Below, one piece after another: positions 27,831-37,027 of a DNA stretch of 37,027 bases. Position 1 is the stretch's first letter. Each line of letters starts with the position of its first letter. The notes beneath the pieces were generated by a model. That model did not search any database. It was not told where the DNA came from and saw only the letters and a list, made by a program, of their open reading frames with translations. Made by a program: the position numbers and the translations under genes. Origin of the DNA: Candidatus Agathobaculum merdigallinarum (GTDB lineage Bacteria > Bacillota > Clostridia > Oscillospirales > Butyricicoccaceae); the NCBI GenBank assembly GCA_019115425.1, contig DXDO01000099.1:1-37027 (forward strand), given 5' to 3'.

Positions 27831-27868
27831 AAAAAATGGAGAAGCCGATGCCGCCTTCTCCATTTTTT
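27831..27868 (-). terminator. Terminator of the DUF177-rpmF operon
   Basis: AAAAAATGGAGAAG ... CTTCTCCATTTTTT. Confidence 0.75.
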
Positions 27869-27883
27869 GTTCTGTTTTCAGCC

Positions 27884-28066
27884 TTACGCTTCCTTGGCGA
27901 CAACCTCACGGCCATTGTAGTAACCGCAGGCCTTGCACATTCTGTGAGCCAGCTTCATCTCGCCGCACTTCGGGCATTTGCTCATGCCGGGCAGAGAGAG
28001 CTTCCAGTGGGAGTTGCGGCGCTTGTCGCGGCGGGCTTTGGATACCTTTCTCTTCGGTACTGCCAT
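27884..28066 (-). CDS. rpmF: 50S ribosomal protein L32
   Basis: [48 protein letters not shown]. Confidence 0.97.
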   Translation of the reverse strand: MAVPKRKVSKARRDKRRNSHWKLSLPGMSKCPKCGEMKLAHRMCKACGYYNGREVVAKEA

Positions 28067-28111
28067 AGTGGATACACCTCCTACTCTTTCTTCTATATTT
28101 TTATTTCTTCA

Positions 28112-28624
28112 TTATTGATCGCCCTCATCCGAGTTAAGCAGGGCGCGCAGCGCGGCAAATCGCGGGTCGATCTGCTTTTTCTCACAATCGCAGTCAACCT
28201 CATTGCGGTCGGCGCCGCAGTGCGGACAGAGGCCTTTGCAGTCCTCTCTGCACAGATAGGTCATCTGTACCTGCAGGATCAATGCCGGCACCAATACGTC
28301 CGCAGGATCCACGCTGTCACTGGTCAGCACGAAAAGATCGTCCTCTTCCTCCGCCTCGGGGTCATCCGACAGAACGGTGTCAACCTCGGCGGTCAGCAGG
28401 ATATCGAGCGGCTTCAGGCATCGGGCACAGAAAGTGGAGTAGATCGCCTTGATCGTTCCCCTGAGCCGCAGAATACCGCTTTCATTCGAGACCTCGCCAC
28501 TAAGCTGGACAGGGTTTTGGAACGGCTTCGCGCCATAAAGCGTTTCCTCACGCAAATCGATCGTTTCGCTGAACGGGAAGGACGCATGCTGCGAAGCAGT
28601 CAGTTTTTTCAAATCAATCTTCAT
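28112..28624 (-). CDS. DUF177 (YceD) family protein
   Basis: CARCLKPL; CREDCKGLCPHCGADRNEVDCDC; upstream of rpmF as usual. Confidence 0.9.
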   Translation of the reverse strand: MKIDLKKLTASQHASFPFSETIDLREETLYGAKPFQNPVQLSGEVSNESGILRLRGTIKAIYSTFCARCLKPLDILLTAEVDTVLSDDPEAEEEDDLFVLTSDSVDPADVLVPALILQVQMTYLCREDCKGLCPHCGADRNEVDCDCEKKQIDPRFAALRALLNSDEGDQ

Positions 28625-28817
28625 GTCAACCTCACATGGTACTAAGATAGTATACTACAAGTAATCAGGCTTTGTCAACCAAAAAATCCGACCAAAAACG
28701 GCATTTTGCAATCCGGGCGGGCTGGGCATAAGCTCTTATTGCAGCGCTTTCCTTTTTGGCAAAAATGCGGTATACTGAATACACCCATCATTTTGTTTGA
28801 GAAAAGGATCTTTGCCC

Positions 28818-29786
28818 TTGAAAGAATATTATATCACAAAAAACGACAGCGGACAACGGCTGAACAAATTCCTCGAAAAAGCCGTTCCCCGCTTATCCGG
28901 CGGCATGATGCACAAGTATCTCCGCCTTAAGCGAATCAAAGTCAACGGTAAGCGAACGGAAGCCGCCTATCGTCTTTGCGAAGGCGACGCAATCCAGCTT
29001 TATCTGAACGACGAGTATTTCGACGCGCCGCGCGAGGAGGATGCCTTTCGCCGTATCATCCGGCCGCAGCTGCATATCGTATACGAGGATGAAAACATTC
29101 TGCTGGCGGATAAAGTCCCCGGCATGGTTGTCCACGCAGACGAGCGCGGCGACACGAATACCCTGATCGCCCACATACAGGCTCATCTATACCAATCCGG
29201 CGCATGGGACCCTGATGACGCAGCATCGTTTGCGCCCGCGCTGTGCAACCGTATCGACCGCAACACCGGCGGCATTGTGATCGCTGCCAAGACCGCCGAG
29301 GCTCTGCGCATCCTCAACGACAAGATCAAGAGCCGCGAGCTGGAAAAAAGATACCTGTGCATCGTCCACGGCCGTCCCAGCCCTGCTGAAGGGCTGATCG
29401 AAAATTATCTGCGGCGCGACGAAAAGCGCAAGCAGGTTACGCTGCACACGACCTGTGTCCCTGGTGCAAAAACAGCCCGCACACGCTACCGCACGCTGGC
29501 CACGGCGAAAAAACTGTCGCTTGTCGAGTGCGAACTGCTCACCGGACGCACACACCAGATCCGCGCGCACATGGCGTCCATCGGCTGCCCGCTTCTTGGC
29601 GATGGGAAATACGGCACCAACGAACTGAATCGCCCCTACGGCGAGACAGGTCAGGCGCTATATGCCTACAAGCTCACCTTCCACTTTACGCAGGATGCGG
29701 GCGTTCTTGCGTATCTTAGCGGCAAGACTTTTACGGTGCGCAATGTCCCATTTGTCAAAAAATATTTTCCGTCCTATCAGCGATGA
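28818..29786 (+). CDS. RluA family pseudouridine synthase
   Basis: S4-like QRLNKFLEKAVPRLSGGMMHKYLRLKRIKVNG; CNRIDRNTGGIVIAAK; LLTGRTHQIRAHMASIGCPLLGD; likely TTG start with AAAGGA SD. Confidence 0.93.
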   Translation: MKEYYITKNDSGQRLNKFLEKAVPRLSGGMMHKYLRLKRIKVNGKRTEAAYRLCEGDAIQLYLNDEYFDAPREEDAFRRIIRPQLHIVYEDENILLADKVPGMVVHADERGDTNTLIAHIQAHLYQSGAWDPDDAASFAPALCNRIDRNTGGIVIAAKTAEALRILNDKIKSRELEKRYLCIVHGRPSPAEGLIENYLRRDEKRKQVTLHTTCVPGAKTARTRYRTLATAKKLSLVECELLTGRTHQIRAHMASIGCPLLGDGKYGTNELNRPYGETGQALYAYKLTFHFTQDAGVLAYLSGKTFTVRNVPFVKKYFPSYQR

Positions 29787-29792
29787 TGAAGC

Positions 29793-29825
29793 AACCGCCC
29801 TCCGGCTAAGCCGGAGGGCGGTTTT
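29793..29825. terminator. Bidirectional hairpin terminator
   Basis: AACCGCCCTCCGGC taa GCCGGAGGGCGGTT then TTGATT. Confidence 0.8.
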
Positions 29826-29828
29826 GAT

Positions 29829-31634
29829 TCAGCTTACTTCCCCGCTGGTGCTTTTGTCCATGCCTTCCTTGATATTGGTGTAAACCTGGCCCGGTTCCAG
29901 CGCAATGCCTTTAACCGCCGCCAGTTCGGACACCGTTACAAACGCGTAGGTTTTATCCGTTCTGCTTTGCAGCTCGTCGATCGCTGCGAGCACCCCTTCG
30001 ACTGTACCACTGTACATATCGTGCATCAGGATGATCGAGCCGTCCTCCGCCTGCTCAATAATATTGTTCTTGACGCTTACCGGATCGGTTTTGGTCTCCC
30101 AATCGTGTGTGTCAACATCCCAGTTGATGATCGGCAGGCCAAGTTCCTTCATCACGGACTTGACCGTATCGTCATATGATCCTCCCACCGGACGCATCAC
30201 GGTCGGGCGTGCGCCGCAGTACTGCTCGATGAGCTGGCTGTTGGACTCCACCTCGTCCCGAATCCCGTCTGCGCCCAGCGCGGGCAGCATGCTCATCGGA
30301 TGGCTCATGGTATGATTGCCCAGCTCATGCCCCTCGGCCAGGTAGCGGTCACAGTGCGAATGAAAATCCTTCAGACGGTATCCGCACATAAAGAAGGTCG
30401 CATGTGCGCCGCGCTCCTTCAAACCGTCCAGCAGCGTCGCCGTCAGCCCATCCGGATAGTCGCTTGTCGCGCCGGTCGGGCCGTCGTCAAACGTCAGCGC
30501 AATATACACATCCGCGTCGGGAACATTGCTGCCGACCGTCTGTGTCAGGCCGTCCTTCATGGTGTTCAGATAAGCCTTCTGGCTGTCAAAACCGTCCAGC
30601 GGCATATTGGTAAACGAATATGCGCCGTCGCCGAGATCGGAATAGCTTTTACCGGTCAGCGCGGCAAACAGCTGCGCGGACACATAAAACGTTCCGCTCT
30701 CTTCCTCTTTATATACCTTGATGTCATCGCCCTTTACGCGGTCGCCATTCACTTCGGTCTTGCCGTCATCCCGCACAATGGACTGAATGCCGTTGTACTC
30801 GACCGTCCACTCGCTTTTGCCGTCGAATGCCGCCGTGCCGCCCAGCGTCGTCACCGCCGCCTTGAGCGGGATATATCTGGCGCCATCCACCTCGATCGCA
30901 GCCGTGCCGCGCTTGCCTTGCTCTTCCGTCATCTGCCGGCTTTCGCCGTTCATTACCAGCTTGTCAGAGTCTGTGCGCATAATCACACTGCCCTCTGTCA
31001 CCTGCTGTTTGGACGGCCCAAGCACATCCAGCGCATCCTGAGCGATCCGGCTGAGCTTTTTGTCATCCAGCTCCTTCTTGGACTGAGAGATGACCACAAG
31101 ATCTCCCTGTTCTGCGCCCAGCTCGCTCACCTGCCAGGAAAACGCCTGACAGACATCGCGCACCGGCACAAACGTTGTGCCGTCCTTCACCTCCGGCGCT
31201 GCGGACATCGTTTTGCTCTCTTCATTGAAGCGCAGGGTAGTACTCCCTACCTGCATACTCGCCGTATCTTTTTTATATTGGATCGACGCGGTTTGCCCCG
31301 CTTGATCCCAGGACAGCTGCAGTCCCAAATTATCGCAAAGCGAATTGACAGGGACAAATACCGCTCCCCCGCTGCCTCGATAAGCCGCTGAGGTTCCTAA
31401 ATCGACCGACTTTCCGTCATGATAGGCTCGGGTATTATCCACCTGATACACCAGCTCGTTCTGATCCCCACCAAAGATCGCGCCGGAGATTCCTTTAACA
31501 ATTCGAAACGCAACCGGAACCGCAATAATGATCACCAGAATCAGGGCAATCAACACCCCATAGTGACTATTGCGGCGGCGGCGACGGCATCGGTAAGGCC
31601 GATACGCAGACCGGTACGCCGACTGATATGCCAT
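29829..31634 (-). CDS. Membrane-anchored polysaccharide deacetylase with copper-amine-oxidase-N-like repeats
   Basis: One N-terminal TM; FVPVNSLCDNLGLQLSWD and FVPVRDVCQAFSW repeats; NodB motifs TFDDGP, HTMSH, DTHDW, LMHD. Confidence 0.9.
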   Translation of the reverse strand: MAYQSAYRSAYRPYRCRRRRRNSHYGVLIALILVIIIAVPVAFRIVKGISGAIFGGDQNELVYQVDNTRAYHDGKSVDLGTSAAYRGSGGAVFVPVNSLCDNLGLQLSWDQAGQTASIQYKKDTASMQVGSTTLRFNEESKTMSAAPEVKDGTTFVPVRDVCQAFSWQVSELGAEQGDLVVISQSKKELDDKKLSRIAQDALDVLGPSKQQVTEGSVIMRTDSDKLVMNGESRQMTEEQGKRGTAAIEVDGARYIPLKAAVTTLGGTAAFDGKSEWTVEYNGIQSIVRDDGKTEVNGDRVKGDDIKVYKEEESGTFYVSAQLFAALTGKSYSDLGDGAYSFTNMPLDGFDSQKAYLNTMKDGLTQTVGSNVPDADVYIALTFDDGPTGATSDYPDGLTATLLDGLKERGAHATFFMCGYRLKDFHSHCDRYLAEGHELGNHTMSHPMSMLPALGADGIRDEVESNSQLIEQYCGARPTVMRPVGGSYDDTVKSVMKELGLPIINWDVDTHDWETKTDPVSVKNNIIEQAEDGSIILMHDMYSGTVEGVLAAIDELQSRTDKTYAFVTVSELAAVKGIALEPGQVYTNIKEGMDKSTSGEVS

Positions 31635-31731
31635 TTTCCGTTCAATCCTTCCTACTTTTATTGTTTATCGTGTTTCTGTTAATATATTATAGCATTATCG
31701 TTGATAAAATAAAGTTACAGTACTGTTAATT

Positions 31732-32613
31732 TTATCTTCCTGCGGCAGCAACTGCATCGTCCAGCATCTGAACGCCAACGCCAAGCAGATGCGGGCCTAC
31801 ATAGGCACCCAGCGTACAGTCGATCTCGCCCTCCATAAAATTTATGAACTCCGGCAGACTTTTCTGCGCCATTTCGCGAATTTCTATGAGTTCCGCGAGC
31901 GAATCTCCATGCGCTACCGCTAAGTTGAACCGCGCGCCGCGCGGCACAAGCTCCGCCGTCATCTGCACCATTCTCTGGATCGCGGCTTTCCGCCCCCGCA
32001 TTTTGGCGACGTTGACGAGCTGCCCATCCGCCGCAAAGGAAATGATCGGCTTAATCTGCAAAAGCGTCCCCGCCACTGCCGAAATCTTGCCGATGCGGCC
32101 GCCCTTTTGCAGATATTCCAATGTATCGACACAGAAAAACACATGCGTATCGCGTATCAGCAGCGGAATGGCACGCAGCAGCTCCTCCCACGACCATCCC
32201 TCCTCAATCCAGCGCGCAGCCTGCAGCACGGCCGCCCCAATGCCCAGCGAACCGCTCAGCGAGTCGAACACCGCCACTTCCAGATCATCCGTCTGTTCTG
32301 CCATCACACGCACAAGGTTACAGGTTCCGCTCAAGCCGCTCGAAAGGTGAATCGCAATCACTTTCTCGTACCCTGCTTGGCGGATGCGCGCAAACACCTG
32401 TTCCACCGCTTCACCGCTGGGCAGTGTGGTCTTTGGAATTTCGGCCGGCAGCCGGCGGTATACCTCGCTTGGTGTGATATCCACGCCGTCAGCGTATTCC
32501 CCATCCGAAAAAATCAGTTTGAGCGGCACCACATATATATCATAGCGGCGCAGCAGTGTCGGCATGATATCCGCGCAAGAATCCGTGATCAATGCGATTT
32601 TCTGCTTATTCAT
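31732..32613 (-). CDS. DegV family protein
   Basis: KIALITDSCADIMPTLL; HLSSGLSGTCN; RIGKISAVAGTLLQIKPII; start MNKQK. Confidence 0.94.
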   Translation of the reverse strand: MNKQKIALITDSCADIMPTLLRRYDIYVVPLKLIFSDGEYADGVDITPSEVYRRLPAEIPKTTLPSGEAVEQVFARIRQAGYEKVIAIHLSSGLSGTCNLVRVMAEQTDDLEVAVFDSLSGSLGIGAAVLQAARWIEEGWSWEELLRAIPLLIRDTHVFFCVDTLEYLQKGGRIGKISAVAGTLLQIKPIISFAADGQLVNVAKMRGRKAAIQRMVQMTAELVPRGARFNLAVAHGDSLAELIEIREMAQKSLPEFINFMEGEIDCTLGAYVGPHLLGVGVQMLDDAVAAAGR

Positions 32614-32626
32614 ATCATTTCTTCCT

Positions 32627-32815
32627 TTATAAATCTTCTCCAGCACTCCAGTTGATGAGATGCGGCGATATCCTTGGCTCATTTTGTTCAGACGGCGCAA
32701 CTTTTACTCCGAAAAAATCATACCACTGTCCGCAGGCGTCGCACTGCCACGCAGTCGCCTCGGTTTCATCCATAATGTAGATCTCGTTTCCGCATTCACA
32801 GGTCAGAATCGTCAT
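32627..32815 (-). CDS. Small zinc-ribbon-like protein (62 aa)
   Basis: CECG...CDACG; start MTILTCECGNEIYIMDETEATAWQCDACGQWYDFFG. Confidence 0.65.
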   Translation of the reverse strand: MTILTCECGNEIYIMDETEATAWQCDACGQWYDFFGVKVAPSEQNEPRISPHLINWSAGEDL

Positions 32816-32944
32816 GAGTTCCTCTTTCCTCCACGCATTTCGGTAAATCTGCAAATCAGTTTCATAACGCATACAGTATAGCACATTTCATATAGGAAGT
32901 CGATGCTGCCGCACTTAAATTTGCTTTGTACCCGCCGCAGCGCA

Positions 32945-32977
32945 GCAGCGCCGCCCATAACAACTGGGCGGCGCTGC
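32945..32977. terminator. Perfect 13-bp hairpin downstream of the collagen-like gene
   Basis: GCAGCGCCGCCCA taacaac TGGGCGGCGCTGC; no clear minus-strand T-tract. Confidence 0.45.
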
Positions 32978-32994
32978 CGTTTTATCCGATGGAA

Positions 32995-34128
32995 TCAGGT
33001 TGGGATATCTCCGTTTCGGAAAAGACTTACCTGAATGTTGCTGTATAGAAAAGCGGCACCTGTGCTGACAATGCGCAGGGTCGCGGGAACGGTTGGAACC
33101 GCAATCGGAACGCTGAAGGACTGATTGTCGATATCACTCGATGTGTGGAAACTCTGCTGTGCCGCCGCACCCGGTATCGAAACCCCGTCGAGCTGTGCAA
33201 CAGTCAGTACATTGAGCGGGAACTTCACTTTGCTGCCCGGTGCAAAGCCACCGTGAAACGACAGCGTGTACACGCCAGCCCGATTAATTGTAATATTCGA
33301 GCTGTTGTTGGCATGGCTGACCGCATTGCCATACACCAACGCATTGCGGTCAAAGATCAGCGCAGTCTGTCCGGAGCCGCTTTGGGGCGGGTTGGAATAT
33401 GCCGACAGCAGCTGGATCGGAGCGTTGCATCCGGTCGCGCCGCGCGGAATGATGAAATTAAATACCGCATCCTTCTCCGTACCGCTGTTCGTTACTGCAG
33501 CTTCTGTGTTCGGCTCCCCTGTTGTCACTGTGCCGACACGGACTGTCGCAGTATCTCCCTCCGGTCCGGTTGGGCCGGTCGGGCCAGTTGGACCGGTCGG
33601 GCCGCTTGGGCCTGTCGAGCCACTCGGACCGCTCGGGCCAGTCGGACCTGTCGGACCAGTCGGACCAGTCGGACCACTCGGACCAGTCGGGCCTGTCGGA
33701 CCAGTCGGACCAGTCGGACCAGTCGGGCCAGTCGGACCGCTCGGACCTGTTGGACCCGTTGGGCCGCTTGGGCCGGTCGGGCCTGTCGGACCACTCGGGC
33801 CGGTTGGGCCACTCGGACCAGTCGGGCCAGTCGGACCGGTTGGACCAGTTGGGCCAGTTGGACCGCTCGGACCCATTGGACCGCTCGGACCCGTTGGTCC
33901 AATTGGGCCAGTCGGACCAGTCGGGCCGGTTGGACCAGTCACGCCGCGCGGTCCCATCGGGCCCCGCTCGCCACGCAAGCCGCGCGGCCCTGCCGGACCG
34001 GTCGCGCCTCTGGGGCCGGTCGGACCGCGCATACAGCAGCCGCCCGACTCCCCGCAGATTCTATCCATCCAATCGCCGGACGAACAATCCCTTCCGTCGC
34101 GTCCACCGAATTGAGAGCGATTGTACAT
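32995..34128 (-). CDS. Collagen-like (Gly-X-Y) surface protein, BclA/exosporium-like
   Basis: Cys-rich N-terminus [18 protein letters not shown], long (GPT/GPS)n tract, C-terminal beta-rich domain after [30 protein letters not shown]. Confidence 0.9.
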   Translation of the reverse strand: MYNRSQFGGRDGRDCSSGDWMDRICGESGGCCMRGPTGPRGATGPAGPRGLRGERGPMGPRGVTGPTGPTGPTGPIGPTGPSGPMGPSGPTGPTGPTGPTGPTGPSGPTGPSGPTGPTGPSGPTGPTGPSGPTGPTGPTGPTGPTGPTGPSGPTGPTGPTGPTGPSGPSGSTGPSGPTGPTGPTGPTGPEGDTATVRVGTVTTGEPNTEAAVTNSGTEKDAVFNFIIPRGATGCNAPIQLLSAYSNPPQSGSGQTALIFDRNALVYGNAVSHANNSSNITINRAGVYTLSFHGGFAPGSKVKFPLNVLTVAQLDGVSIPGAAAQQSFHTSSDIDNQSFSVPIAVPTVPATLRIVSTGAAFLYSNIQVSLFRNGDIPT

Positions 34129-34181
34129 ATCGTTCTTCCTTTCAGGAAATTTGCCGGAACCCTGTTATCCGGCACTTCATT

Positions 34182-35279
34182 CTATGAATTCAAACCGCTC
34201 TCTGCTACCGTACCGCTCCGACACACAAAATACCGGCGATTATATGCTACCGCAGGGGATTCCGGCTGGAACATGGCTGCCCGCTCGTTCCAGATGGCAG
34301 CCTCCTCATGCCGTCCCTGCCGGTCACAACAAATGCACATCCCCAAACAGGGAATATATCCATAGTACGGCTGATGCACAAATCCGCCTCCCTCTGTATT
34401 ACAGGGTACCTCCAGCGCGGTCTTATACCAGAACTCCGCCTGCGGCAGGCGGCCATCCTCCAGCTCGAGTGCTGCCAGCGCGCAACAGGTTTCGCCCCGC
34501 GGGATATCCATGGCAAACGACCGCACAAGCGCCTGCTTGGCATCCTCCCGCCGTTTCAGCGCAGACAGGCAGTCCGCTAAATTACGGCAGGCTTCAATTT
34601 TGTTTTCCACCCAGCCGTCCGGCATGGCGAGAAAGGCATGGAACGCCTGCACCGCCTGTTCATACCGCCGGTGTGCCATCAACTCCCGTGCATAGTAAAA
34701 CGCCCCACGCGCGTCCAGTATTTCCCCTTTTTCCATCAGATGCTCATAGATCCGCAGGTTTCGTCCACTGTCTTCCTGCTTTTCTTTCCGATGCTGGACG
34801 GCAGCATCCTCATATACGATTTTACCCGCCGGTGCAATACACTCATGTACCGCGCCCTGCCATCGGAACCCTGCGCCGCGGCGCAGCAGACGCTCCCTGT
34901 AGTAGGTGAAGGTGGGCCGTCCCTGCTCATCGAACGCGGTGTGATACGGCAGCATCACAACATCCTCCGTACCATCCATCCGTTCCTTCAGCGCAAGGAA
35001 TCGCTCTCTGTCCTCCGGCGCGATCACGTCATCCGCATCCAGCCACAATATATATTCTTTTTCTGCCTGCTCAAAAGAAAAGTTGCGCGCTGCCGAAAAA
35101 TCATCACACCAGGCGAAATCGAACACTCTGCCGTATTCCGCTGCAATCTGTCTGGTGCGGTCGGCAGAGCCGGTGTCCACAACCACAATTTCATCCGTAA
35201 TCTCCCGCACGCTGTCCAGACAGCGCGCAAGCACGGCTTCTTCGTCTTTTACAATCATGCAAAGGCTGATCGTTACCAT
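34182..35279 (-). CDS. Family 2 glycosyltransferase with TPR-like C-terminus
   Basis: MVTISLCMIVKDEEAVLARCLDSVREITDEIVVVDTGSADRT; LWLDADDVI. Confidence 0.93.
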   Translation of the reverse strand: MVTISLCMIVKDEEAVLARCLDSVREITDEIVVVDTGSADRTRQIAAEYGRVFDFAWCDDFSAARNFSFEQAEKEYILWLDADDVIAPEDRERFLALKERMDGTEDVVMLPYHTAFDEQGRPTFTYYRERLLRRGAGFRWQGAVHECIAPAGKIVYEDAAVQHRKEKQEDSGRNLRIYEHLMEKGEILDARGAFYYARELMAHRRYEQAVQAFHAFLAMPDGWVENKIEACRNLADCLSALKRREDAKQALVRSFAMDIPRGETCCALAALELEDGRLPQAEFWYKTALEVPCNTEGGGFVHQPYYGYIPCLGMCICCDRQGRHEEAAIWNERAAMFQPESPAVAYNRRYFVCRSGTVAESGLNS

Positions 35280-35452
35280 AAAACTCCCTCCCGCACAGAC
35301 TATGCGGGAACAGGGATGCGTGTCAGTCCCGCTGCAAAGGCGCAAGAACAGGGACGGTTATTTTTCCCAAATTCTTTCCCTATTCTCTGTTTTTTTGCGC
35401 GGCTTTGCAGTATAATACCAATAGACTTATTTGTCAATCGGAGGTGTCTGAC

Positions 35453-36772
35453 ATGTATGAAGCATATCGGGACGCATTGCTGAACGTGGACAGTTACGGC
35501 GCCATTTTCATGTATGCGACCCATAAAGACCTGACGACCGCACCGCGTCACATTGTCCGTATGACAGAGCCGGTCGATCCGCGCGTGCTGCTGGCCGCCG
35601 TGCGCACCGCACTTGACCGCTATCCCCAGTTTGCGCTCGGCCTTGTGCGCGGGGAAACCCAGTACCGCTACCGCATCATCACCAAGCCGCCCATCGTTTT
35701 GGAGATGGACGACCTTTCCCCCTACTACATCGGCTCGGACGATACCAACGGCTATCTGTTCCTCTGCGGCTATAAAGGCAGCACGATCTATTTGGAGTAC
35801 CAGCATTGCATCTCGGACGGGCGCGGCTTTGACCAATTCATCCGCACCATCCTGTATTATTACCTCAAAGGCATGGGCCATGATGTCGAGCCCGGCCGCA
35901 TCCGCACGAACGAGACCCAGTTCACACCTGAGGACTGTGAGGACGGCTATTTGCGCCTGCGCGGCATGCCGCAGTCGGACGCAGACCATCATCCTGACGT
36001 CCCTTCCTTCCATATGCCTGAGTACGACAGCCGGAACGACGACAATGAGCTGACAACCGAGCTGACGCTCTCCCTGCCCCAGCTGCTTGCCTACACCAAG
36101 GGAAACGGCGTTACGCCCATGACTTTTTTGATGACCGCGATCTCCATGGGGATGTACCGCACATATTATGAGGGGACAAGCCGCACCGAACCCATCATCG
36201 CAGAAGTGCCGATGGATCTGCGCGCCTATGTCAAAACCACGACCACGCGCTTTTTCGTTTCCCTGCTCGACCTGCCCTTCTTCTATGAGTACTTTTCCAT
36301 GCCCTTCCTTGAGGCATGTCAGGCGTGCAAGGCCTATTTCGACACGCAGAAAAACCTTCCGCATGCAGTGTACTGGGCGCTCAAAAACGCCAACCGCGTG
36401 GCAAAGTCTCACAAGCTGGACATGCCGATCGATGAAAAGGAGCAAATGATGCGGCAGCAGGCACGCGATTATATCCGCCGGGACAGTTTTATCCTCACCA
36501 ATATCGGCGAATTCAAGCTGCCGCCCAGCATGGAGCCATTTGTTAAGGACTATTCCGCCATCCTGCCGTGTGCGTTCCAACCGTTCGGTATCCTGGTCAG
36601 CTCATACAGGGATACGCTCAAGGTATCCATCTCCCAACGAGACTTTAATTATCACCTGGTGGAAAATATCCGCGCTGTATTGCGCGAAATCGGTTTTGAT
36701 ACGACCGCCCTGCCCTACACTTTTCATGTGACGCGCTACGACGGTCTGCGGCTGGCCCAAGAAGATGTATAA
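35453..36772 (+). CDS. Standalone condensation/acyltransferase-like protein
   Basis: HxxxDG motif in YQHCISDGRGFDQFI; start MYEAYRDALLNVD with GGAGGTG SD. Confidence 0.7.
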   Translation: MYEAYRDALLNVDSYGAIFMYATHKDLTTAPRHIVRMTEPVDPRVLLAAVRTALDRYPQFALGLVRGETQYRYRIITKPPIVLEMDDLSPYYIGSDDTNGYLFLCGYKGSTIYLEYQHCISDGRGFDQFIRTILYYYLKGMGHDVEPGRIRTNETQFTPEDCEDGYLRLRGMPQSDADHHPDVPSFHMPEYDSRNDDNELTTELTLSLPQLLAYTKGNGVTPMTFLMTAISMGMYRTYYEGTSRTEPIIAEVPMDLRAYVKTTTTRFFVSLLDLPFFYEYFSMPFLEACQACKAYFDTQKNLPHAVYWALKNANRVAKSHKLDMPIDEKEQMMRQQARDYIRRDSFILTNIGEFKLPPSMEPFVKDYSAILPCAFQPFGILVSSYRDTLKVSISQRDFNYHLVENIRAVLREIGFDTTALPYTFHVTRYDGLRLAQEDV

Positions 36773-36994
36773 TCCCCCAGCTTCATTTTCATCACACATC
36801 CAAGCGCACAGCCTGTTCATTAACTGCTTTTAGGTGCGTACGATATGCACACATCGCCGATTCCCCGCTGATTTGTTCCACGCGTAACCACCACCCATTT
36901 CATGTCATGACTTTCAGCGAAAATGTGATGGCCCAAAGATTTGCGTAAGGCAAACAACCCGAAGAATATGCGCTGCCACGCGGCATACAACGGC

Positions 36995-37027
36995 AATGGA
37001 TTCTTTCGGAATGGATTCTTTCGAATG
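36995..37027. repeat. Short tandem repeat at the window end
   Basis: AATGGATTCTTTCGG AATGGATTCTTTCG AATG. Confidence 0.6.

Larger units (their letters stand above)
27646..27868. repeat. Multi-hairpin intergenic element (copy 2)
   Basis: Consecutive hairpins 27646-27682, 27683-27715 (shared core), 27723-27753, 27759-27787, 27793-27818, ending in the 27831-27868 terminator. Confidence 0.65.

Noticed and set aside
33556-34030. Regular short repeats that could suggest a CRISPR or minisatellite
   Set aside because: Periodicity is 9 nt and in frame with Gly-X-Y codons; no spacer structure.
33145-34365. 406-aa (RTSRTS...) and 221-aa (DQSDQS...) + strand ORFs over the collagen tract
   Set aside because: Frame-shifted readings of the 9-nt repeat; repetitive translation is expected from the coding repeat.
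35300-36580. 426-aa minus strand ORF opposite the condensation-like gene
   Set aside because: The + strand ORF has SD, start and a catalytic motif; the opposite frame is low-information.

Overview
The window looks like a chromosomal segment of a spore-forming, low-to-mid GC Clostridia, probably Oscillospirales; that lineage call is inference from gene content and synteny. I see about 34 protein-coding genes, mostly housekeeping. They include ptsI, the alr/mazF cluster, nnrD, pfkA, dnaE, whiA, rapZ, murB, gpsA, plsY, der, a DUF512 radical-SAM protein, rpmF with a DUF177/YceD gene, an RluA-type synthase and degV. Accessory items are a flavodoxin/ferredoxin protein, a variant peptide deformylase, a DUF1905/Imm5-like pair, an alpha/beta SASP, a polysaccharide deacetylase with copper-amine-oxidase-like repeats, a collagen-like surface protein with an adjacent glycosyltransferase, and a standalone condensation-like protein. 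The strongest leads are: (1) an 856-aa EF-G/TetM-like GTPase fused in frame to a Rae1/YacP-like NYN nuclease domain; (2) two intergenic multi-hairpin elements sharing a 33-nt hairpin (30/33 identical) whose stem change is a compensatory C-G to T-A pair, one copy bounded by inverted MITE-like termini; (3) a mazF toxin directly after alr with no antitoxin gene; and (4) a spore-surface-like collagen/glycosyltransferase cassette. No rRNA, tRNA, CRISPR array, transposase or phage gene was recognised. All family names come from reading motifs by eye; no database search was run.
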